A stretch of DNA of 20,349 nucleotides, taken from Cyanobacteria bacterium UBA11370 (GTDB lineage Bacteria; Cyanobacteriota; Cyanobacteriia; Cyanobacteriales; Coleofasciculaceae). Positions 15,303 to 20,349 of this stretch are shown in pieces. The notes below the pieces were generated by a model. The model did no database searches. It was not told the DNA's origin and was given only the letters and a program-made list of their open reading frames with translations. Location: contig DNGI01000037.1 of assembly GCA_003486645.1 (NCBI GenBank), positions 7,021-27,369 of the forward strand, in the 5' to 3' direction. The position numbers were made by a program, and so were the translations under genes. The stretch's first letter is position 1. Each line of letters starts with the position of its first letter.

Positions 15303-15354
15303 GCTGAAATTCCCCTGCCACTATAGCAAAGCTTAGTGGCAGGGGAATTTCAGC
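15303..15354. repeat. perfect 21-bp inverted repeat with 10-base loop
   Basis: The arms 15303-15323 and 15334-15354 are exact reverse complements (core CCCCTGCCACTA / TAGTGGCAGGGG). The loop can add AGC/GCT pairing around AAA. No T-run follows on either strand. It lies between the tnpA remnant and sigC. It could be a bidirectional terminator without U-tract, a palindromic dispersed repeat, or part of the mobile patch. Confidence 0.85.
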
Positions 15355-15371
15355 ATTTCAAGATGGAAAAG

Positions 15372-15423
15372 GGTTAAGAGGAAAAGAACTATTATTCGTT
15401 CCCTTTGCCCCTTAACCTTTCCC
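15372..15423 (-). terminator. possible sigC terminator
   Basis: GGTTAAG pairs with CTTAACC, with further partial pairing of the intervening purine-rich and pyrimidine-rich bases, 30 bp past the sigC stop. On the minus strand the stem is followed by CCTTTTCC, a poor U-tract. Weak call. Confidence 0.35.
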
Positions 15424-15452
15424 CCTTCCCCATCAGGCGAAGTCTCACAGAC

Positions 15453-16703
15453 TTAGGTCAACGCTTCCAGGTAATCCCGGACTCGGTTGCGACGCTTGGG
15501 TTGGCGCAGTTTTTGCAGGGCTTTTGCTTCAATTTGACGTACTCGTTCACGAGAGAGTTCTAAAGCGCGACCAATTTCCGCTAAGGAGTAAGGATGACCA
15601 TCACCTAACCCAAACCGCATACAAATAACATCCCGTTCGCGGGTCGTTAGATCGGCTAGGAGTTGCTGTAAATCCCGATGTAGGGCTTCTCGCATCAAGA
15701 CTTCTTCGGGAGATGTTTCTTCAGTTTCCAGTAAGTCACCGAGTTCGGTATCTTTTTCCTTACCCACCTTAATTTCTAAGGAAACTGAGCGCGGAACTCG
15801 CAGTAAAACTTCCCGCACCTGGGGCGCATCCATTTCTAACTCTTTGGCAATATCCTCAACCGTTGCCGTCCGACCCCGTTCTTGGGAAATTTTACGCTGG
15901 GCTTTCTTGATTTTGTTGAGCTTTTCAGTAATGTGAACAGGGAGGCGAATGGTACGGCTTTGAGTGGCGATCGCACGGGTGATCCCCTGACGAATCCACC
16001 AATACGCATAGGTGCTAAAACGGTATCCTTTGGTGGGGTCAAACTTCTCTACTGCCCGCTCCAATCCTAGAGTACCTTCCTGAATTAAATCCAGCAGTTC
16101 TAAACCGCGATTTTGATATTTTTTCGCTACCGATACCACCAGCCGCAGGTTCGCCTTGATCATGTGTTCCTTGGCGCGGATACCTTGAGCTTGAATATGG
16201 TCTAACTCTTTCACAGTTAGTCCAGCTAACTCAGCCCAGCGCCGTTTCCCGGCTGACATACTGGGCTTAAGGTCAGAAACGTCGATCCCCGCCGTTGTAG
16301 CCCACCGTTCTAAGGATGGACGATGCCCCAATTGGGAGGCTAAACGATCATGGACATCAATGAGATGAACGAACCGCTGAATTATTTCTTCGTCTGGTGT
16401 AGCAGACTTTGCTCGCAAGTCCAACAGGCGCATATAGCGCTGAACTTTTTGGGCTTCTGAGACTTCCTCATCTCGCCTCAGTAAACGAACCCGACCAATT
16501 TCTTGAAGGTATAACCGCACGAGATCGGTGGTGCGGCGGCTAGCACTTTTAGCCAAGGTCGTTGTGTCTGTCTCATCAATGTCTGCGTCAATTAAATCAT
16601 CCACTGAGCTTTCCAGATCGTCGCTTGTACCGTTCAGCTCTAGGCTGTAGGCAGGCAGATCGTGGTCGAATTCCGTGTCGGCATAGAAAGGAGTGGCTGG
16701 CAT
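15453..16703 (-). CDS. sigC: group 2 RNA polymerase sigma factor, SigC type
   Basis: The product is a sigma-70 family factor of about 416 residues. After an acidic, poorly conserved N-terminus comes region 1.2 (TTDLVRLYLQEIGRVRLLRRDEEV). Region 2 follows (MIKANLRLVVSVAKKYQNRG, GYRFSTYAYWWIRQGITRAI), then region 3, and region 4 ends with LSRERVRQIEAKALQKLRQ. Wording such as LGHRPSLERWA and NRGLELLDLIQEGTLGLERAVEKFDPTKG matches cyanobacterial SigC rather than the primary SigA. Group 2 sigma factors are dispensable and adjust transcription to stress, stationary phase or carbon/nitrogen status. The start MPATPFYAD is chosen because it is the family's usual N-terminus and has a GAGA-type site upstream; an in-frame ATG 54 bases earlier gives an unrelated 18-residue extension. 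Confidence 0.93.
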   Translation of the reverse strand: MPATPFYADTEFDHDLPAYSLELNGTSDDLESSVDDLIDADIDETDTTTLAKSASRRTTDLVRLYLQEIGRVRLLRRDEEVSEAQKVQRYMRLLDLRAKSATPDEEIIQRFVHLIDVHDRLASQLGHRPSLERWATTAGIDVSDLKPSMSAGKRRWAELAGLTVKELDHIQAQGIRAKEHMIKANLRLVVSVAKKYQNRGLELLDLIQEGTLGLERAVEKFDPTKGYRFSTYAYWWIRQGITRAIATQSRTIRLPVHITEKLNKIKKAQRKISQERGRTATVEDIAKELEMDAPQVREVLLRVPRSVSLEIKVGKEKDTELGDLLETEETSPEEVLMREALHRDLQQLLADLTTRERDVICMRFGLGDGHPYSLAEIGRALELSRERVRQIEAKALQKLRQPKRRNRVRDYLEALT

Positions 16704-16771
16704 AGTGATCTCTTTATTACGACAGATGACAACACCTGATGAAGAGTGCGTCACCATTTATTACCTAGTTA

Positions 16772-16963
16772 TTAGAATTCCCACCCTTGATGATCGGATA
16801 ACAGCGCTGATACTTTTTTTTTGACATCCAAGGGCATCGATTTAAACGAGTAGCCGTTGTGGATGTCTACTGCTATACGTGTTGCTTCAGTCTCAACCGC
16901 GACATCAAAATTGGCGTTGAGCCTAAAATCTGTCGTGGGTATGATGACTGGGCTTCTCCTCAT
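16772..16963 (-). CDS. possible small protein of unknown function (63 residues)
   Basis: This ORF lies upstream of sigC on the same strand, 68 bp before the chosen sigC start. The translation has mixed composition with VAVETEATRIAVDIHNGYSF and LDVKKKVSALLSDHQGWEF, which looks more like protein than random sequence, but I recognise no family. A run of nine T in the DNA makes the KKK. It could be a real leader gene of sigC, a broken gene end, or chance. Confidence 0.35.
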   Translation of the reverse strand: MRRSPVIIPTTDFRLNANFDVAVETEATRIAVDIHNGYSFKSMPLDVKKKVSALLSDHQGWEF

Positions 16964-17262
16964 AGCACACAGTATAAGCGATACACCATTGGGGAATAGT
17001 GACCTTAGTCAAAGGCTCTATTAATCTACATCACCAATCCGGTCGATTCCTGAAAGATTCCCCAGATTTAAGAGAAAATTTTGGTTTACAGGGTTCAACC
17101 AGGCTTCTGCGTTGCTGAAACTAGGATTTGCAATGTTACGAATATAGCGGAAGTTTCCCCAAAACTAAATAACGGAATCGTTATAGAGAGAGAATTCTAG
17201 CCATTGTTGCTTCCTTAGTGGGTACATATTTTGAAAGTCTTCGGTTCAAGCTCACCTAATTA
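16964..17262. other. 299-bp intergenic region without recognisable gene
   Basis: Nothing coding was found. A weak stem can be drawn at about 16996-17023 (AATAG/CTATT enclosing CCTT/AAGG). The stretch presumably contains the promoter of sigC or of the 63-residue ORF, but no convincing -10/-35 pair was identified. Confidence 0.4.
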
Positions 17263-17772
17263 TCAACGACCCCGCTTCAGATCATAGAGAACTTTCTCCA
17301 AATACCAGCGTTCTGATTTACCAGGATTTTTAATCCTAGCTGAAGACATTAACCTTTCGGCTGTATCCGTTTTTACTCGTTGTTGAAGTTCTCTTTTTAA
17401 GGACGCAGAGTTCCACTCTTCAAGCCTTTTTTGAAATTTCCCTGCCAGCCCCAGTTTGATAAAGGTTTGGTTACTCTGCCGAGCTAGTCGTTTACATTTT
17501 GAGGTTGATTTTAAACAATAAATTAGAAGGGCAGCAGCAGCAACGGCTATTAGAAATCTTACCAGATTAACCCCAACCACCATCGGGCTATAGTAAATAC
17601 AAGCGATTAGGAGGAGTGAGATACCAATACCGCCATAAAAAATCTGAGTTCCTCTATCTCCAAATCGCCGCCTCAAAACTAATACCTGTCTGCTATTCCA
17701 AAAAAATTTGGGCTTGCATACACCTCCCAAAATTAGGAGCAGACTCATCAAGTAAATTGCGCCTAAACACAT
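17263..17772 (-). CDS. membrane protein of unknown function
   Basis: This 169-residue protein is of no family I recognise. Three hydrophobic segments are visible: about 3-18, about 46-61 and about 66-85 (VNLVRFLIAVAAAALLIYCL). After the third comes a basic cytosolic-looking tail with KSTSKCKRLARQ and a charged helical region ending KSERWYLEKVLYDLKRGR. The N-terminal segment could be an uncleaved anchor. It is flanked by a 299-bp gap on its 3' side and a 545-bp non-coding stretch on its 5' side, so it is probably transcribed alone. Codon use is ordinary for the window. Confidence 0.7.
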   Translation of the reverse strand: MCLGAIYLMSLLLILGGVCKPKFFWNSRQVLVLRRRFGDRGTQIFYGGIGISLLLIACIYYSPMVVGVNLVRFLIAVAAAALLIYCLKSTSKCKRLARQSNQTFIKLGLAGKFQKRLEEWNSASLKRELQQRVKTDTAERLMSSARIKNPGKSERWYLEKVLYDLKRGR

Positions 17773-17846
17773 AAAGCTACCTCAAGACTTTACTCGACTA
17801 CAACGCTTTAGTTTTTCTTTTCGCACATTCCGCCAATTAAGGTATC

Positions 17847-17923
17847 TATAGCGGGTGGATTTGATTCGTGAAAAAAGGGGGACAAGGGGGGTAGGGTTTC
17901 ACAGCTTATTTCCCCTCGCTATA
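17847..17923. repeat. 77-bp segment bounded by TATAGCG/CGCTATA with G-rich STRR
   Basis: The 7-bp inverted ends TATAGCG (17847) and CGCTATA (17923) bracket a segment. It contains GGGGGACAAGGGGGG (17877-17891), the complement of the CCCCCTTGTCCCCC repeat at 20330 on. It is probably repetitive intergenic DNA. Confidence 0.4.
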
Positions 17924-17942
17924 TAATGTTTTACAAATTATT

Positions 17943-18045
17943 AAGTAGGTGTGCATAAATAAACGTAAAACCTGAAAAGCTGATTTCCTTGCTGTAAGGG
18001 GCTTATGGCTTCTGGTATTGTTATTTTAATTATGAGCGCCTACTT
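17943..18045. mobile_element. MITE-like element with 16-bp terminal inverted repeats
   Basis: The left end AAGTAGGTGTGCATAA and the complement of the right end AAGTAGGCGCTCATAA agree at 13 of 16 positions. Looser similarity continues about ten bases inward. The 103-bp element has no ORF. No clear target duplication was seen. It resembles a non-autonomous derivative of a DDE-type insertion sequence. Confidence 0.45.
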
Positions 18046-18162
18046 GCTGTTTATAAATAGTATATAATATCATAAATCTTACCCTATCGGTGATAAATAA
18101 AATCGTGACAAGTTTAACTCAAAATTATTAACCAATAGACCCGCCTTGACTACAAATAAAGA

Positions 18163-18269
18163 CTCTCCCGGAGTTCAGGTGATAAGGTTTACTAATAAAA
18201 CCATCTAAGTTGATTTGGGTATAGTCTTACCTCAGAACGAGGTTCTCCATCACCATCGCTTCGGGAGAG
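18163..18269. ncRNA. candidate structured RNA (four-helix fold)
   Basis: A closing helix pairs 18163-18174 with 18258-18269 (8 Watson-Crick pairs, then 4 more with two G-U). Inside it, GGTGAT (18178-18183) pairs with ATCACC (18249-18254). Within that are two hairpins: GGTTT/AAACC (18186-18202) and ACCTC/GAGGT (18229-18243). It lies 3' of the dioxygenase gene. It matches no RNA family I recognise and the strand is not decided. Confidence 0.35.
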
Positions 18270-18317
18270 ATACTCATGATTGGCACAGTGGAAACCTAAA
18301 GACTAAGTGATAGATCT

Positions 18318-20078
18318 TCACAACTTATGCCAGGGTTGGAACCCATTTTCCACACCAATAAAAGCGGGTGCGAGTTCAGGATGATGACGACGAAGAACTG
18401 TGATAAAGGAGTTATTCTCAATCCAATCTAAACCCAATTGAGTGTAAATTTCTGCCCTGTAGTCTTTGGTGAAGAAGCGATCGCTTTTCAGTCGTCGAGA
18501 TGCCATCAGAATAAAAACTCGAAAAGCCGTATCACTAAAACCAAAGCCATCTGGTAAATCTTCGGCAAACAAACCCACCATTAAATCAACACTATCAATA
18601 TCATTGTTATAAACTTCCCGCAGTTCCTTTGCCCATTGTTTATTACTGGTAATTTCTTCAAACGACTTGACTCGACCCCGACCAATAATTTCTCGAAAAC
18701 GATTGTAGCGAGGAACGCCTCGTTCGCGATCGCGCAGAATATCAACCGCTGCTAAATCAAACACTTCACCATCATCTTTAACAAGCTGGCGCAGGAAATG
18801 GGGATAATTATGGAGTGTAATTGCTCCAGGGTAGCTGATGCCAAACGAATATAATAAATCCGGCATTGCTACTTCCTTCATGAAATCACGAGTCTTTTTC
18901 CCAAATACTTCACGGAACTCTTTCTTAACTACAAATTTGCCTTTTGAGTGCGAATAAAATTCCAACTCGTCTGGAATTAGAGGGTGCATCCGATAGACCG
19001 ATACAAACTCTTCTGTAAGGGAATAGGGAGCTGTATGATGATCAGTTGAAGAACCAATAATTCCGCTCAGAACTTCACCCTCACCAATCCGCCCGATCAT
19101 TTTTTTGAAATCTCGTCCCAATAATCCCCACCAATTGGTATTCATAGCAATGGTTGTAGCGGGATGGGGCAAAATTGCTGGAGTCCATTCAACGGTATGA
19201 ATTTTAGCCAGCAAAGCAGCGTTAATCAAACGAGCATGGTCGAAAAGTTTCTCGTCTTTCCAATCAGGATAATCATGTTTGAGGGCATCGCAAATTGCAT
19301 TATGTTCTTTAACAAACAGGGTATGCAACAGACTTAAACCAACCCACCAAGTACCGGGAAATCCTACATCATCAATCCCATCTTTTTCATTGAGAGGTAA
19401 GAATCCATCCTCACTAATCACCATTTTCCCATCAACATGGGAGCGGAGTCTATCAATAGTTGCTTGGTCACTACCATAAATTTGAGACGCATCCCACCAA
19501 TGGGTTACTTTATTAATAAATGTTGGTGGATTTTGTTGATTTTCCTGGCGTGTTGGATCGTCTAAGGTTTTTCTAACAGCTAAAGGTCGGTGTTCTTGAG
19601 GCCAAGGATCGCCTTCGGGAAGAGGTATTTCGTATTTATTATTAGGTTGATCGGGGGGTTTACTATCACCATGACTAAACCAATCATGAGTTTGGAATTG
19701 AATCCATGAAGCTGCATGGAGATTTAAAATAGTTGCCGGATGAAATGTATCTCGTGCTAATAAGACTTGACTAACAACTCTCGGATTGGGTTTGAGTAGA
19801 TTTGTTTCATCAAATTTAGCATCTTTCAGCGGTACATTTCGCCCTAACCGAGTACCAACCATACCCATTTCTGGATGTTCCAAGTCGTTGAAACTGCCAT
19901 CAGCAGTACGGCTTACTAAATGGCGATTATCGGCACTTGGAACAGGTTTAGGTAGTTCGTCTTTGTTGGGGAGTTGGGATGTATCGTGCAGGTTTTTTTC
20001 GCGTAACTTATTGCGAAATTGAATAAGTTTTAGAAGGGCAAGGGGAGTAAATAACTTATACCAGGGAATTGTAAACAT
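18318..20078 (-). CDS. fatty acid alpha-dioxygenase (heme peroxidase/cyclooxygenase superfamily)
   Basis: The 586-residue product resembles plant alpha-dioxygenases over its whole length. These enzymes insert O2 at the alpha carbon of fatty acids to give 2-hydroperoxides that break down to shortened aldehydes. Matching segments include SRTADGSFND, LHAASWIQFQTHDW with distal heme H131, WWDASQIYGS, FVKEHNAICDAL, AKIHTVEWT with H294, SVYRMHPLIPDEL with the radical Y362 and proximal H365, RDRERGVPRYN, and MASRRLKSDRFF (525-536) whose arginines are candidates for binding the fatty acid carboxylate. No cleavable signal peptide is evident; the N-terminal PLALLKLIQF may sit on a membrane. AAGGA precedes the ATG at good spacing. 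No partner genes are adjacent. A peroxidase or linoleate dioxygenase role is the alternative, but the full-length plant-like pattern favours alpha-dioxygenase. Confidence 0.92.
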   Translation of the reverse strand: MFTIPWYKLFTPLALLKLIQFRNKLREKNLHDTSQLPNKDELPKPVPSADNRHLVSRTADGSFNDLEHPEMGMVGTRLGRNVPLKDAKFDETNLLKPNPRVVSQVLLARDTFHPATILNLHAASWIQFQTHDWFSHGDSKPPDQPNNKYEIPLPEGDPWPQEHRPLAVRKTLDDPTRQENQQNPPTFINKVTHWWDASQIYGSDQATIDRLRSHVDGKMVISEDGFLPLNEKDGIDDVGFPGTWWVGLSLLHTLFVKEHNAICDALKHDYPDWKDEKLFDHARLINAALLAKIHTVEWTPAILPHPATTIAMNTNWWGLLGRDFKKMIGRIGEGEVLSGIIGSSTDHHTAPYSLTEEFVSVYRMHPLIPDELEFYSHSKGKFVVKKEFREVFGKKTRDFMKEVAMPDLLYSFGISYPGAITLHNYPHFLRQLVKDDGEVFDLAAVDILRDRERGVPRYNRFREIIGRGRVKSFEEITSNKQWAKELREVYNNDIDSVDLMVGLFAEDLPDGFGFSDTAFRVFILMASRRLKSDRFFTKDYRAEIYTQLGLDWIENNSFITVLRRHHPELAPAFIGVENGFQPWHKL

Positions 20079-20100
20079 GGCGGTGTCCTTTTGTTTTTGG

Positions 20101-20128
20101 TTGTTTGTTGTTTGTTGTTTGTTGTTAG
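20101..20128. repeat. heptanucleotide tandem repeat (TTGTTTG)
   Basis: There are three perfect TTGTTTG units and one TTGTTAG, 22 bases before the alpha-dioxygenase ATG and thus probably in its leader. It is the same STRR class as at 9036-9077, with a related unit. Confidence 0.85.
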
Positions 20129-20200
20129 GTGTTGAATAGCAATTTTTACAACTGGCAATACGGCTCTAATGGTACTTTAGCGATATTTTCCAAAAGTGGA

Positions 20201-20218
20201 AGTACCCTTGAGGGTACT
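20201..20218. promoter_or_regulatory. 8-2-8 palindrome upstream of the alpha-dioxygenase gene
   Basis: AGTACCCTTGAGGGTACT is a perfect palindrome with 8-bp arms, 122 bp upstream of the ATG. It could be an operator for a dimeric regulator or a short hairpin. No known regulator is assigned. Confidence 0.45.
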
Positions 20219-20275
20219 ATGTAATCTGAGAAGAATTCATCAAAAGCTTATCGATTATAAAATGATGAAAGTCTA

Positions 20276-20293
20276 ATACCAAGTTGCGTTCAT
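20276..20293. repeat. 18-bp repeat, right copy (inverted relative to 1-18)
   Basis: ATACCAAGTTGCGTTCAT is the exact reverse complement of bases 1-18. Confidence 0.6.
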
Positions 20294-20317
20294 ATGTAGT
20301 ACTTTCTTTCCCCTTAG

Positions 20318-20349
20318 TCCCCCTTGCTCCCCCTTGTCCCCCTTGTCTC
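20318..20349. repeat. C-rich short repeats at the window end
   Basis: Three CCCCCTTG blocks occur with spacing of 9-11 bases and run out of the window. The complement of this pattern occurs at 17877-17891. Confidence 0.6.

Noticed and set aside
16704..16757. 18-residue N-terminal extension of SigC
   Set aside because: MPATPFYAD is the usual SigC N-terminus and has a ribosome-binding-like site; the extension looks like translated leader.
12565..17168. Shared 12-mer GCGGAAGTTTCC near 12565-12580 (complement) and at 17152
   Set aside because: One copy is within the mutM coding end and similarity does not extend beyond about a dozen bases, so chance is a sufficient explanation.
566..18735. Repeated GCGATCGC palindromes as operators
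   Set aside because: These are HIP1 octamers, spread through coding and non-coding DNA in many cyanobacteria, and mark the lineage rather than specific regulation.

Overview
The window comes from a cyanobacterium, probably a filamentous one. It carries psaE (photosystem I subunit IV), a SigC-type group 2 sigma factor, a DUF1830-type small protein, more than fifteen copies of the HIP1 octamer GCGATCGC, and heptanucleotide tandem repeats of the kind common in filamentous cyanobacterial genomes. All functional calls come from reading the sequence; no database search was run.

Left part (1-6450): a zinc-homeostasis island. A zinc ABC transporter is split around a perfect 8-1-8 palindrome that contains the cyanobacterial Zur-box consensus. 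The substrate-binding lipoprotein (znuA) reads left; the ATPase (znuC) and permease (znuB) read right. Behind znuA, on the same strand, lie a small DUF1830-like gene, two G3E/COG0523 (CobW-type) GTPases, one with a long His-rich loop, and a WD40 propeller protein. A second, imperfect Zur box sits just upstream of the second GTPase. Uptake of zinc and its intracellular delivery are therefore probably controlled together.

Middle part (6450-13700): a small membrane His-box protein of the fatty acid hydroxylase/sterol desaturase superfamily, with a GTG start; a 635-residue cyanobacterial protein of unknown function; a divergent GH38 alpha-mannosidase; and mutM plus psaE, nine bases apart on the minus strand. 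The ribosome-binding site of the hydroxylase is a perfect complement of the conserved Yfr1 sRNA motif. Heptamer repeats have been absorbed in frame into the mannosidase (three times), mutM and the 635-residue protein.

Mobile patch (about 13780-15360): a tnpB gene with an apparently intact RuvC triad and zinc finger, whose 3' end contains a strong hairpin as expected for the right end and omega-RNA of an IS605-type element. It ends less than 100 bp upstream of psaE. Divergent to it is a truncated, frameshifted tnpA (Y1 transposase) remnant. A perfect 21-bp inverted repeat separates this patch from sigC.

Right part (15450-20349): sigC, a possible 63-residue ORF, a three-segment membrane protein of unknown function, a 545-bp non-coding stretch with a MITE-like element and a predicted multi-helix RNA-like structure, and a fatty acid alpha-dioxygenase (heme peroxidase/cyclooxygenase superfamily). 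A palindrome and heptamer repeats lie upstream of the dioxygenase. An 18-bp sequence at the first base of the window recurs in inverted form near its right end.
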